From Monilinia fructicola (Eukaryota > Ascomycota > Leotiomycetes > Helotiales > Sclerotiniaceae): a stretch of DNA of 64,000 nt. Both the position numbers and the translations under genes were made by a program. The notes beneath the pieces were generated by a model. The model had not been told where the DNA came from. It saw nothing but the letters and a program-made list of their open reading frames with translations, and made no database searches. Positions 22,300 to 34,947 of the stretch are shown piece after piece. The stretch covers positions 950,001 to 1,014,000 of the forward strand of contig VICG01000016.1 in assembly GCA_008692225.1 (NCBI GenBank). Direction: 5' to 3'. The stretch's first letter is position 1, and every line of letters starts with the position of its first letter.

Positions 22300-23560
22300 T
22301 CTTGGCAGACTTAGCTAGAACAATGATCGCAGAGTCTGTTTCGGGAAAAGGAATATCGATGAGTAGTAACCTGCCGTGGAGCCTTGATGATAAATTTTCA
22401 TCGAGACGGAGAATCACGGCCTAGGATGGGAAGATCTTGGACGGTGGATATCATGTTATTGTCACCCATTATCCCGGATTGCGCCAGGAAGTTGTGTGCG
22501 AACCCATCCCATGCCGTACGATCGCTCTAAATCAGAAGGTGTATGGACGGAATGTGACTGGAAAGGATGCGGTCGATCTCTTTGAGTGGTGTGTCAGAGG
22601 ATCGATCGCCTAGCTTTGAGAAGTGCTTTGGGCCAGAAGAGCATATCATCTATTTTTGTGAAAGCTCCACCTGCAGCCTCGAAGAAGGTATCTTTGAGGA
22701 CCATGCGTGCCTTTAATGGGTATGGGGGTGCCATTGTCTAGAGCAGAATAAGGCTCTGCGATGTTTCCACCTTGAGAGAACACTGGCTGTATTGTAGTAC
22801 CATTCAGATGTAGTGGCTGGTAGACTGTTTCTCGAAGGAACTCATCTAGGCTCTGTCCTGATAATCGCTCAATGATGAGGGCTACAATCGAGTATCCCCA
22901 GCTGTATAGATCCATTTCTCGCGAATGGATGCAATCGGTTTCATGTTATTCATAATCGGTAAGAGTTGATCCTTTGGCTGCAATGCATCTCCATCGCCCT
23001 GCAATTTCAATTGAAAATCTCCAGACAAACCCGTTCGATGAGCTAGGCAGTCCACAATGGTTGTCAAATCCGCAACGACAGAGTCGGCATTCTGCCATCC
23101 CGGAATAATGGTCTTATTGGGGTTGTCCAATTTAATCTACCTTGGGCAACCAAATGACCTACACCCGAGGCGACAAAAAGCTTTCGTCATGGATCCAATG
23201 CCATAAACGGTGCTGGAACTCGGTTCAAGCTGGGCTGCAATATCACGGAACCCATAATTTGTGGTGCGAAGAATTTGGCCCTTGTGTAGAACCCCAATCG
23301 ATGCACCAGCTGTACCGGAGATGTCACAGATTTTTTGAATGACGGGTTCGATATTCATAAGGCGAATCAACATAGGAGTTCGACTGTCATGAAATGGCAT
23401 TTGGCCTGAATGAGTAAGCACGTGTCAAAATTTAGAAGGAAGGATAGAATTGACCTTGAGGCGTGTATGGAGATAGGAGATATAAAGCGGCCCCAAAAAA
23501 CAAGGCCACAGGTACAGCTTTGTACAGATACAATCGGTAGCTATCACATCGGAGTGATGC
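22300..23560 (-). pseudogene. Broken beta-lactamase-related serine hydrolase
   Basis: On the minus strand, successive short frames read as consecutive parts of one class-C-like beta-lactamase/transpeptidase-fold protein. They run from a possible membrane anchor (VALFFGAALYLL, about 23490), across a 49-nt intron (23406-23454), to GIGSMTKAF with the catalytic SxxK motif, then DCLAHRTGLSGDF, YSWGYSIVALIIERLSGQS, FSQGGNIAEPYSALDNGTP and finally HQGSTAGYYSS followed by a hydrophobic strand. The frame changes at least eight times, through single-base gains and losses (for example near 23167, 23137, 22906 and 22712), and stops intervene between fragments. Fungal members are putative secreted or membrane hydrolases of unknown substrate. 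Order and spacing are preserved, so this is one decayed gene, not a mosaic. Confidence 0.75.
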
Positions 23561-24814
23561 TTTCGATGAGAAAGGTACGTTTTGACATAGAGTACTACTT
23601 GTGAACTGGAATAAATCAATTGAATTGAAGACAGATGGTTGGTGATAGCCATGAGGCAGGAAGTTCACAAGCAACAATTGAGTAGGTAGGTACATCATGA
23701 TTCCAGAGAGAGGCGCCTTGATTAGAAAGATAAAATTTTGAATACAGCGAATTTTTGAATGGCCTCGAAAATGATGGACTTAAACACTCATGCGCGCCAA
23801 TCATCTAATGGTTTGTTCCATCTTCTTTATCAAAAGCTGCATGCAACACATTCATCGTCTGCTTATGAGGCCAAGACAGCTCCTGGAACAGAACTCCGAA
23901 GTACGATATCACCACTTCAAATCCTGGCCGCTCCTTCGTTTTTTGGCTCATCCAGACACTGGCTAAGAATGATGATTCGGAAGTCCACTCTGTCTTTGCA
24001 GACCCGTGGATAAAGCAGCTCACATTTTGAGACGAAAAGAACCCCTGGCATGGGCCAGAGTAGGAGAGTCGCAGAACACTCTGCCATGTCGATATTCGTG
24101 CCATAAAAACAACCCACGCGGCATTACCAAGCCGCAATACTTTCCCCAACTCCCCGCATCTCATTCTGCACCACCCATCCAACTCCTACACCAATCTGGC
24201 CCAACACACTCGAGCTCCCCGCGACGGAAGACACCCCCCCTCGCAAATCCACCCGCTCCCACCACTTGACATTCCAACGCAACGAACATTCCCATAGCAA
24301 CACCAACCAACCCTGCTATCATGAGCCAGCCAGCCCGCTTGACCCACATCTCAACACCCACTGGCGACCCCCATCACAGATGTGCCCCTTAGAAGACAAT
24401 TCCACGACAGCAGCATGCAACACCGCACCCCAAACCGTCCCCCGGGCTCGATCCCGCTCGGCCAAACTCCAATCTCCGCGCGGGAAAATACACGCAGTGC
24501 AAGCATCCCGTTTCGCAGCACATGCGTATGGCGATCGCTCGCCTGGGGTCGTGGACTGCTCATTACCAGTGCAGTGCCCCGCCCGCGGAGGACGGATAAC
24601 ACGTGATTATCTGCGTCACGTGAGCGAGGGCCCGCGGTTGCTGGAGCGATGGTGGGGTCTTGCCATGGGGTGCGATGGCTTGGATGGCGTGGCGGTGGGA
24701 GCCGGAAGCGTTATGTCAGGAGCGCGCGTTTTTCCCGCGGGGGGAATGGCTTGCGATGTGAGGGGTGCGGACGACCGATCAGACGGGGGAGATGGAGGCT
24801 GTGGCTTTGATGTG

Positions 24815-24854
<40 letters not shown>
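24815..24854. repeat. Tetranucleotide microsatellite (GCTT)n
   Basis: About ten tandem GCTT copies. Every frame on either strand stays open through it, which generates artificial long frames such as SKQA or LACL repeats. Confidence 0.9.
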
Positions 24855-24855
<1 letters not shown>

Positions 24856-25010
24856 CGACGGACGGTTTGTGGGGTTTTGTCTCCCGCGCATGATTCGGGG
24901 GGAGGGGAGGTGGTTGTGTAAAATTGAGACTCATACCCCGCTCGTGACAAACCGCGGTAAAATCTTGCAATCATAGTAATCATGCACTAGATCCTTCACT
25001 TTCCTTTTCA

Positions 25011-25047
25011 CATCTCACATCTCACATCTCACATCTCACATCTCACA
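25011..25047. repeat. Heptanucleotide repeat (CATCTCA)n
   Basis: Five tandem copies of CATCTCA, followed at about 25059-25085 by AAGGTC/AAGATC hexamers. Simple sequence. Confidence 0.85.
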
Positions 25048-25575
25048 CTTCGAGTAAAGGTCAAGGTCAAGGTCAAGATCAAGATGAGATGCTATCTTCC
25101 ATTTCGAAATACGCCGTCATGAATACCCAAACAAGCAGGCGATGAACGATATCTGAGCACGCGCCCGCCGTCTCAAGCATCTTAGATGCACAGGTTAAAT
25201 TATATACAAAGATTTCTTTTTCCCCCTCTCTGCAGCCGGGATGGCTGTCGGCTCGTCTGCCCATTTCTCTGGTATCATGCTATTTTTTGTTTTGATTTTG
25301 GTTTTTGATTTTGGGTGAGGGAGGAAACGCCTGGTTTCTTGTGTGGATTTTGGGGGAGGGGAATTGTGTCTGTGCACGTCCTGTTCCCCTTGGTGATGGT
25401 GATGGTGATGGTGATAACAAAGACGCTCAAAAGGGAATAAATAAACAGGAGAAGAAGAAGAAGAAGACGAAGAAGAAGCGAAAGAGAAGATCTCAAAAGA
25501 TGTCAAACCCGAGGGGCCCGCATTCTTCATCCTTCACCGCAACCCAAATTCCCAGAGGCGAGAATCGTCTCGCGT

Positions 25576-27073
25576 CTACGATTCCAACACTTCCCTGATC
25601 AGCGCACGTGCGTGGCCATGCTTCAAGCCTCTGACTGCTCTCGCATCGGCATGTCTTCTGTATGCGCCGGTGCTCTGGTAGGTATTGATCGTGATGCCCT
25701 CGCCGACTTTGCATTCGATTCCGGCAGCTAGGCCGCCGACGGTGGACCAGACGCCTGATGAGCAGCGTTGAAAAAGTGTTGCCGTCGATGCAGTTCCATT
25801 GACCGTCGGTGGAGCAGCTGCTGCCTGGAGTGTAGGTTGTAGTTGAGGTGGAATTGGGGGAGGTGGAGTTGGGGGAGGTGGAGGGGTAGGAGATGGTGGT
25901 TGAGGTTGAGGTGGGAGATGCGGTGGAGGTGGCGCTGGAGGATTTCACGAAGGCGGGAGTGGAGATAATGGGTGTTGCTGTTGTGATAGTAATCGATGAT
26001 GGGTGTTGGGGTGGAGAGTGTGGCGGGAACTGAGGAGGAGAGAAGATGGGTGTGGAGCTTGCGATGGGTGTGGACGCGATGGTTGTGTATGCGATGTGTG
26101 TGGATGCAATGGATGTGGTTGCAACGGGTGTTGAGGAGGTTTCTGCGGGGACATAAACAGCCGAGGTAGTGGTGGCAGCTGCAACAGATGAGGACGTTGT
26201 AGGAAAACTCGACGTAGACACCGCCAGCCTCGCTAGTAGAAGAAGCGGAACCCGAAGAGACAGGCGAGCCGTCAAGTGACCCAATAGTAGACGCGTCGCA
26301 AGGACTAGCAATTGAATACCATCCCGAAAGACGATTTGCAACGTCCGACGCATAACAATGGGGTAGCAACACCTTGACCCAAATTTCCCGTCGAAGCGAT
26401 GGAACCCGAGTTGTAGATCCTAGCCGCTTTGTAATACTTGCTGACATCCGACACCCCGGTCTTTGCGATACATTGCTTGAGTCCGTCACCGGTTGAGGTA
26501 CCGGCTACTCCGTCAGTGATCATCTGGACCATTTCACTCTTTGGGCAAGGGTCTTGAACGTTGCCGTCGCGGTTGCATGATCCGGTTCCCGCGTGTGATT
26601 GCATGAGTCCTGGGTTGGAGATGGAATAGACGGTTGTGGGGACTCGGACACAACCACTGCTTTCCTGTATGATGATTGCAAAGATGTATCGACCATCAAC
26701 TCCGGTGCTGGATTCCACTTCTTGGATAGCGGATTTGAGGTTGGCGATCTCGTCATCCGAGTTGTTTCCTACGCCGAATTGAGAACAAGATGATTTCAAG
26801 ATGTCAACTGAGTTTGCGAACCTGGGCGTTTGTTAGCGGGAAGACAAGTGAGGGGTTGGTTATGGTCAAGGTATACATAGTCTCGAAGTCTGAAACCCAT
26901 GCACTTTGTGCAGGCCATCCTACGTTAGTATCTCCATCACCTGAGTATACTTTGTATGAAACACCTGCTGTACGCTCTTGAATGAATGAATGACTGTGGA
27001 GTGGAGCTCCAAGAGAGAGGGTAGAAAGGCCGCCGGCGACCAGCATCAATTTATTCAAAGGAAGGGTAAACAT
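25576..27073 (-). CDS. Secreted lysozyme-like (transglycosylase-fold) protein, three frame breaks
   Basis: Exon 1 (27073-26877) gives a signal peptide ([18 protein letters not shown]). A 55-nt intron follows, then exon 2 from 26821 to the stop at 25576-25578. The catalytic-domain text includes [16 protein letters not shown] (an ES motif like the SLT/lysozyme glutamate), [14 protein letters not shown] and [16 protein letters not shown] Ser/Thr/Pro-rich linker then leads to a small cysteine module ([16 protein letters not shown]). The family is known in ascomycetes as putative secreted glycan-cleaving enzymes. The frame is broken three times by one extra base in a homopolymer: G4 at 26360-26363, A4 at 26204-26207 and A5 at 25771-25775. 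Removing one base at each gives one continuous frame of about 479 residues, so sequencing error is as likely as gene decay. Confidence 0.7.
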
Positions 27074-29759
27074 ATCGAAGAATATGAATGTGAATGTGAG
27101 TATGGATATGTATATATGTGTGTATATGAAAAGAAAAGAAAAACGAGAACTCGTTGTGAGAGTGTGTGTATAGTAAAGAACCTTGAAAGAATGAAAGATA
27201 ATGAAAAACCGATGAGGTAGCCACCCTCACATTGGAAGCCATCAATATCTTATATACAGCTACATCTCGGTCTCAAGAGCCACGAAGATGCAAAGTCCAG
27301 GCACTACAAGACTCATGGAGACTTAGCCGAAGATGGAGCTAAACCAATTAGGAGTGCGGGCCTCGAAACTGCGAAGCTTTTTCCATCATGGACCAGCAAG
27401 GCAGATCACATTCCTTACATCCAGGATCGGACGGATGTCCCACTAAATAAAGTATGGTAGGTCGATGGCTTTTGAGAGCGGACCACCTTCCTTGAGCCGT
27501 TACTACTAGTACGGACTACCTACGGGTGCAGTCAAACAGTCTACTGTACGGATAATTCTCCGGGTAAAGTCGCACTAAGCCAAAACGAACGAGGAAGAAA
27601 AAGGTACCGACAGCAGGGAAAAACACGACGGATTCACGAAAAGGGCAGAAAGAGAATCCCAAGACCGCAGAGAGATTATCTTCTGAATCTCTCGGAAGTT
27701 ATCGAAAGTCTAAAAAAGCCTCTGGATTCGTATACCGTCAACCCTCAATTTCAAAGTGAGGAAGCAGAGATGAATGTTTAACACAAAAGGGGGGACCAAT
27801 CAAAGAAGTCTCGAAGGGAAACGGGGATTATCAGCTCATGGCCAAGCTGAATGAAGGGTTTCCACCGGTGACCTGAGCCACAAACGTGCATATCGTGCAC
27901 ATACGATACTACAGTACCGTACCACAAGTGACAAGTGCAAGTGCAAGTGCAAGTGCAAGCTTAAGCCTCCATGCCACGCCTCCATGGCCTTGCCGCCGCC
28001 AGGAACAAAACAAAGCGATAAAGTCTTCTCACCGCCTGATTCTGCCTATCGCCTAGTGCGACGGTACTTACATACTTACTGTACCTTACTGCGTCGGGGA
28101 CGGTCGCACCCTTCATGCTTAGTGGAGATGTCTTGAAAGAATTATATAATATAGTATAGTACAGTACCGAATTTGTAGATATACTCGATGTCTATTTCTA
28201 TTAATAACTTATCAAAACCCAACCTCAAGGGGAGAAAAGACAAACGACAGACAAATGGAGTACGTACAGACATACCGTACCATACCGTACCGTCCTCCTA
28301 AAACTAATTGTTTCGAGAAACCCAGCCAAAGGGAGGAATGTCGTTCAATTCAATTGACTCATTGTCGATAATAATAGCTCTACAGGTTAGGTGGTGTAGA
28401 GGACAGAACAGAACAGAACAGAACAGAACAGAGGACAGCAGTCTTCGTCGTCATGAACAGCCGTATCCTCTCGTAGTTCTCCCTACCTCACCTTAGCTAG
28501 AATACTAAGTAGAATTCGTAATAACCCTTAGATATCATACCATCCCATCCCATCCCATTCCATCCATATCTCCTTGAAGTACACGCCATCAATCCCCCAA
28601 TCCCCCAATCACAACTCGAGCAGGCCCCCAAAGCCATCACCGATAAAAAAGGTGGAAAAAAAAAAAAAAAAAACCGTTCATAAAAACTACACACCAATCG
28701 TATCCCCCAATCCATCACACGCCAATCCCTACAGTCCAGCACAGTTCAGTACAGTAGTAGATGCGCCCTCCGTACACAATCCAACCCCCGTACGTACGTC
28801 ACCAAGCCCAATCAGACACAAATACGCGGATACGGCATTACCGAACCCCTAAACCCCTACCTACCCATTCGTATCGTGCCGATTCGTGCGATCCCTCGGC
28901 GTCATCGAAGGATGGGATTGGATTTGCGTGAATGGATGGATGGGTGGATGGATGGATTAGTCAGTGAGGGAGAGAGGGAGGAGCTAAGAGGTATTGAGTA
29001 GGTAGATTGGATTGATGACTCAGTAGAGCGAGTAAATAAGTGGGTGGGCAAGCAGGTGCAGTACTGTATGTAGGGTAGGCGAGTAGGTACTGTAGGGAGG
29101 GTAGGTAAGTCGCTCGGTAGGGGAAATCTATTTATTCGAAACTGATACGGAGTAAGGTTCGTGGTGATATTACCTAGGTAATCACTACTACTGTACTATA
29201 TATTGATTCCATCAATGTGATAAATAATATTGGTGAGAAAGATTGGGGTTTTGTGTTTTGTGTTTTGTGTTTTGTGTTTCGTGTTTCGTGTTTCAGATGC
29301 GTGGGTATGTAACCTTGGAATATGTACGGAGGAGTATGTATGGAGTAATGTAGTACAGTATATACTGTATGTACTACTTTATGTAGTATGTACCGACTGT
29401 ACTTGCTGACTGTACTGACTGTATTGACTGTCCTGACTGTATTGACTGTCCTGACTGACTGACTGTATGGACCCGTCTCCGTATCGGTATGTCCTCCGTA
29501 AGTTCGAGTTTGAGTTCAGCCGATTGATTTCCTGGTTCTGCGTTGTGATTGGTTGGTGGATGGTCGTGGATTTGAGGTCCTGGTTGGTTTTGGATTTGCT
29601 GGTCTGGAGGAGTTGACCTATGAGAGAGAGGCTTTGCTTTGTATTAATAAGTAGATAGTTAGCTGGAGGGATCCATGTCGTCTCCTTGTATTCATAGGAT
29701 TTATTCTTATGAGAAACGGTTTGGCCAATGAGATCTCGGGATTGGATTACTAGATATTG
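27074..29759. other. Microsatellite-rich intergenic DNA
   Basis: No gene is supported. Simple repeats include (AAGTGC)n at 27926-27960, (ACAGA)n at 28402-28432, A18 at about 28656-28673, (GTTTTGT)n at 29247-29293 and TGACTGTA/TGACTGTC units at 29392-29467. Many GTAC-rich words (GTACAGTA, CCGTACC) occur, along with TACGGAGTA at 29146. Confidence 0.6.
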
Positions 29760-30290
29760 ATTCTTATAGTGAGATGATAATATTATTATTATATTATAAT
29801 ATAATAATTACCTAGGTATATATTAATTCGACTATTTAGATTTATTATATTATTTAAAACTATAAAGTAAAAAAGTTTTAATTCTTAAAGATTCTTTTTT
29901 AATTATTTAATTAAATTTATTCTTTTTCTTTTAAAATATCTTTAATATTTACTTAAAATGTTTTTTATCTCTATTTAAAATATAATTAGGTTTTACTTAA
30001 AGTAGATTAAATAATCACTTTAAAATACGCTAATATATATATATAAATTTAACTTAAATAATATTACGTCTTATAACGAAATTAACGAATATATATTATA
30101 AAAAAGTATTATAAATAATAGCCTTATACGGAATAGATTGATAATTGAACTATAGTACTCTATATACTTCTTAAAACCCAGCTAAAACAATATAGTACTT
30201 TCTGTAATACTCTATATAGAGTAAATATATTTCGATTATAGCGACGATTTCGAGATATCCGCTTAAGCGAATCTGTGATTATGGTGGTGG
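29760..30290. repeat. AT-rich island, probably RIP-affected relic
   Basis: The boundary is abrupt: nearly all A and T for about 500 bases, dense TTTAAA and TAATA words and no open frame. It has the same character as the island at 4.56-5.66 kb, but no palindromic LTR-like block was seen. Confidence 0.5.
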
Positions 30291-30879
30291 TGCATCGGAT
30301 CGCGGCTTGAGATCTTTGATAGGTGGGGCTGGGTGGGATGGGATTGGATTGGAAGGGAAAGGATGGGATGGGAATGGGTTTAGATTCGAGGGATTGCACA
30401 GCCACATGGACTTATTCATTGCAATTTTACTCAACTCACTCCACTCACTTATTACTCACTCACTCACTCACTCACTCAGCCTCATACAGTATTTAGGAAG
30501 TGGGCGGGTGGATCGGATATCCACGTGGTGTGTGGTAAGTACCTAGGTAGTACTCCCTACAGCATCATCCCACGATTTACAAATCTTAAGCCAAAGGGAA
30601 AGTCGGATTAATAAGACTACTTGTGTTGTCGATTTACATTCATCTTCCTCGCCTTGTGCATCTTGGAACTACTGTACATGATCTATTTTCCCTTCCATTC
30701 GTTTTCAATCGCCATCCTTCTCTTTATGAGAAGTAGCTGGTTAGCTGGTTGGATAGTTGTAGTTGTAGTTGACTAATCGATACTTCCACCAGGTTCCTTA
30801 GCTGGCTGCGAACCAACGGGTGAAGCGGAAAAAGGAAAGAATGGTTTTTTACGTACCTTGGATACTTGGTAGGTTGTTA

Positions 30880-31390
30880 TAGTATGTATATACAAGGAGT
30901 TAGTAGTTCTATAGCGAGTTGAATATAATATAACGATGGCTAAGCGGAGAAAGACCGTTATTTTATTATTTCTTTTTATTACTAGTTTTTAATAATTTAA
31001 ATTTTCCTAATTAGTTAACTATTTTTTTTCTTTCTTTCTTTTTAAGTATTTATAAATAGATATTTCTTAATATATTAGTAAATATTTTTAATATCTTATT
31101 AAATAATATAAAAGTATTAAAGATAATATCTCTTAGCGATTAAAGTTTTATTATTATTTCTATATATAGTATAGAGTACTATAAAAACACTATATATATA
31201 TATATAAGTACTTAGCGATATTAATACGTTAAAGTTCTATTTATAATCTTAAATATAGTAATAATAGTTATATATAAAAGATTCTAAGACTATTAACGCA
31301 ACTCCTTTCTCTATTATTACGAGTATTAATTAATTAACCCTCCTATCATTCGACTATATTATCTAAAAAAAACTATTACTTTCATGTATT
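30880..31390. repeat. Second AT-rich island in this interval
   Basis: About 500 bases of extremely AT-rich sequence with TATATATA runs and no coding potential, separated from the 29.76-30.29 kb island by normal-composition DNA. A TTAATTAATTAACC word near 31327 resembles TTAATTAACC in the 5.2 kb island, which hints that both may descend from the same element family. Confidence 0.45.
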
Positions 31391-31893
31391 GGAAACGGGA
31401 TTTCGATATTGGCAATGGCTATGGTTATATCAAATTGGTTATGAATTTCTACTATCATATAAACCTACAACAATCTAACATACAAATTTATATTTTGTAC
31501 TCTGCATACAAACATACAATCTTCCTCATCCCATTCCGTCCATCTCGTCCATCCAATTCCTATCCCAATCCCAATCCCACCGCATCATTTCACACCCATA
31601 TTTTCCATGATTCCTCATACTGCTAATATTGTTCCATCGTAGAGTGCTATCATGAAAAGCGCTCCAGTTTCCAAACGGTCCGAATCCTAGCGGTAAATCT
31701 CCTTTGTGTTAAGCAGACGTCCATGCAGATTTGCTGCTGGAAGACAGCGTCAAACATCACATATATATTATCTTCTCTCAGACATGATCAAATTCCCATC
31801 GCACTCCCCAATATCCTCTCCTCCCCTTTACCCTCACCCCCCACTCCCTCTTCTCCTCCTCCCACAACTCTAGCTTTCCCCCTCCTCACCCCC
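31391..31893. other. No gene seen
   Basis: Mixed sequence ending in a C/T-rich tract (about 31800-31910). No reading frame with protein character was found. Confidence 0.5.
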
Positions 31894-32290
31894 TCACCCC
31901 CTTACCCATGAGCCCAAAGTCCCATCACAAACACAACAACACATTAGAACAAAGCAAGCCTTCCATCCTCCACTCCCGATCCCAACTCCCCTCATCAACA
32001 AACGCCCAACGATCCCCGCAAGTCCAAACGTAAACCAACTCGCAAACAGCAAACTCACAAAGCCAAGAAGTTCGCCAAACACCGGGATTGACTCGACAAC
32101 GATCCACACAAGGATTCAAACGAGTGCTCTGATAGCGAGCCAGGAGACCGCGCTAAGCTTTGCGCGAGTCTCGGCGTGCAGCCACCGCTCGAATATCCCA
32201 TGCAATACGAGCATCGCGCCCACACGCCCCGAGATCCCACCCGCGATAACCATCGAATTCCCACGCGTCATCGCGCGCAAAAGTGCAAAT
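31894..32290 (-). pseudogene. C-terminal relic of an amino-acid permease (AAAP/Mtr type)
   Basis: On the minus strand, residues from about 32271 read GNSMVIAGGISGRVGAML, then IFERWLHAE, then after an in-frame TGA (32116-32118) continue in the same frame with VWIVVESIPVFGELLGF and LLFASWFTFGLAGI. This is the pattern of the last transmembrane helices of fungal neutral-amino-acid permeases (a SIPVF-like turn followed by LFASWFTFGL). The stop sits where Arg would be expected and could be a single C-to-T change of CGA. The N-terminal helices are missing upstream; sequence above 32290 is unrelated. The remnant is therefore truncated and carries a nonsense codon. Confidence 0.6.
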
Positions 32291-32827
32291 TTGTTAAGCG
32301 GGCCGGAAATGGGTGGTCTGCCAGCAGGAGAAGGGAGCAGGAAGAGATGAATGAAACGAGATTTACAGGGTCGAAATTGCGCTCGTAAAATATGATGGGG
32401 GGGAGAGAATATGAAGGGAAGAGTAATGCAGATTGAGGCGAAAGATGTGAGATGATCGAGGGAGAGGAAGTGGGTGTGGGGAAGAATAACGGGTGTGAAG
32501 AGCGCGCCAAAGGACGGATAGTCACAAGTACATAAGCGCGCCCTTTGAAACAACCAACTCTGAAGCTTTTGGGGTGAGTATTGAAAAGGCGCGTGATGAG
32601 AATTGGGTGGATTGTCAATGCCCAGTTTCGATGTATCATTCTGGTTTTCATCCAACGATGTGTTGTGTTGCTCAGAGTCACTTTACAAATGACCAATTTC
32701 CAGAACAAAGAATATGCAAACACGAAAACGTTTCCCAAAACCATGTCATTCCCATCGCTGTCTCTATGTCGAACCTGAATAACGCCGTCGAGGTCTTTCC
32801 TTGCGCTGCAACAATGATATCCACAAA

Positions 32828-34947
32828 TCAAGCAGCAATAACACTCCTTCCGCCGTCATTAGTGAGTCTATCCCTGACCTTCATCTTGATATACCCCGTA
32901 CCCAGCTTTTTAAATGCTTGTACACTGATTTCGCTGCTGTTTTTCATCACCTTATGCCCCTCTTTCGCAACATCTTCATCGCTTATTTTCTTTCCTCTCC
33001 CCTCCCCTACCACGTCATCACTATTCTCACTCGTCAGGTCGTCCACTGTGGGCCATTTCGAGAACTCCCATGATCCTTCTTCAGATAACGGACTGCTCAT
33101 CTCACGCCTATCAACACGAGGGTTAATGATTGCTTCCGGCGCGAACAATAATGCTTCGCCGACACGTAGTCTCACAATTTCCCCGAGCACGTCTCCCTTG
33201 ATCAAGGCATCATCATCTTCAGAATTGCACCCCGAATCATCTAGTGCGGCAACGTGTCGGCGGAGAACCCTGAGCCATTCTGGGCTGGAAAATCGATGAA
33301 CGATCGTCATGGAGCATAGGTCTATCAGGGCAGGATTGATTGTTGGCTCCTGGGTTGAAATGAAGATGCGTGTGCCAAGATGTCGTTGGTAACGAATTGT
33401 TGTCAGCAAATTTGCCGTCAATGCATCCTCGGTAGATGCAGACATGTACTAGGAGTCAAAAACGTGTCAGGCTCATCATTAAAATGGAAGATCTTCAGGA
33501 GATTGGGACCTTGTGCGCCTCGTCTAGAGCAACAACTTTTCCTATATGAGATTTCACCTCAAGGAAAAGTGACAGACAGAGATCAAATAGTGATGATGCC
33601 GCCTCGACAGTTACGCAAGGACACGAAAGATCAACGATGGTAAGTTCTCCTGCCTGTGAAATGTCAGCTGCAAAATCGGAATACGCACGCATTGTGGAAA
33701 ATAACCCTTATTCTCCAATCCGTCCCACTCCCTATCTTTCTAGGGGGACGCGAGCTCGTTCTCCGCTGATCAATTGGCATGAAACTTTCCAAAGTATCCA
33801 GTCGTTGCACTAGAGGGCCTTCCTGGGCAGCAGTCAGTCGGAGTGCCTCAATATGCGCCTTGAATTCTCCATAATGGAAGGGTTCTCCAGTGGTTTGATG
33901 AACTATTCTAAGGTCTCGTAATACACGGCTGATACTGTGGAGATACAAAGGCATTTCCTCCCTCGTGTTGACTGCCATCAAGCTAAGCATACGTTTCGTC
34001 GTTAGGTCAGTTTGGTCAATACATAGGGACTCGACTTGAACATTTTATACCACTATATGTGCGCTAAAATCGGGGTTATGTGTTAGTAATGGTGGACAGA
34101 ATATTGGAACAAAGAAACGATTAATTAGAATGTACATCCATCAACTCATCCGCTGGTGTTAACTTTATATGTTAAAACTTGACTGTACATTGATCGATCC
34201 TATTTCGTACTTGGATGTTATCTCATGGCAGATATCATCTCATAACAGATATCTTGTCGTACGCGGAAACCATGAAGACGCAAATCCTCTTCTTGTCCAT
34301 CAAGAAAGCGAAGACAAGACCGGGTTTTCTACGAGATCAATATCTGTACTTACTAATATGGTCTGGTAATTGGTCGGCGAACATAATATCCGGACGTTGA
34401 TATCCGGATTGCTTGCTAAGAAAGCTGCCTCGCAAGGGGTTCCTTTTCTGTGACATCAAGGAGTCAACCACTGCTTCTCCACGGACTCTAGAACAAAACA
34501 GAGAGCCGAAACTCAACGAGGAGGTGAAAGATCGAGGAGAATGATATGGTCAATCGATGCAACATACTGGTCACCAATCAATCCATCGTAATGGAATAGC
34601 AAAGCCGAAAGAGGATTCTCCACGTGGCTGACATATGACTTTGCCAGACAATTCTCCAGGAAGCAGGACAAGGTATGAGACTTTCCAGAGCCTTGCGAGC
34701 CACATATAAAGGTACTGAAGGGGGCCGCGATATTATAAAAGAGACGAGGATCCTGGCTTTCCTTCCTGTTGGCAAGAATGTCCGACTGTCCGGCGATCAA
34801 TCCATACTGACGGATCTGGTCTCGGAGGGCGGCGGTGAAGATTGGTGTGGTAGCCTGATTGTCTCGATTGCCGTCGGCAGTGCCCTGGAGTAGCTCTAGG
34901 TGAAGAGCATATTCTGCATCATCGATACTCTCTTGATGTTCACTCAT
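32828..34947 (-). CDS. Fungal P-loop NTPase (HerA/FtsK- or Zot-like architecture)
   Basis: Five exons: 34947-34568, 34447-34354, 34063-33706, 33653-33510 and 33448-32828, giving about 531 residues. Walker A is GSQGSGKS (residues 83-90), preceded by APFSTFIC; Walker B is VVALDEAHK (about 317-325). A downstream motif, IFISTQEPTINPALIDL, resembles the sensor segment of HerA/FtsK-type ATPases. The C-terminal part includes LRVGEALLFAPEAI and a charged tail. The family is common in ascomycetes but has no proven function; ATP hydrolysis is inferred. Donor GTATGT at 34567 and GTAAGT at 34353 are strong, while the last two donors (GTTATT, GTCCCA) are weak but required by frame. One extra base in the T4 run at 34043-34046 shifts exon 3, and removing it makes every phase consistent. 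Confidence 0.7.

Larger units (their letters stand above)
23561..25575. other. Interval with no assigned gene, partly GC-rich
   Basis: Minus-strand frames between 24361 and 23805 include a membrane-like run (WLMIAGLVGVAMGMFVAL) and longer open text, but no family could be assigned and frames change. From about 24120 to 24920 the DNA is GC-rich. Microsatellites follow at 24815-24854 and 25011-25047. Confidence 0.4.

Noticed and set aside
23805..24361. Possible membrane protein on the minus strand
   Set aside because: One hydrophobic run and some open text, but no recognisable family, and frames change without acceptable introns.
24616..24983. Ser-Lys-Gln-Ala repeat proteins on the minus strand
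   Set aside because: These come from the (GCTT)n microsatellite and surrounding GC-rich noise, with no family or start context.
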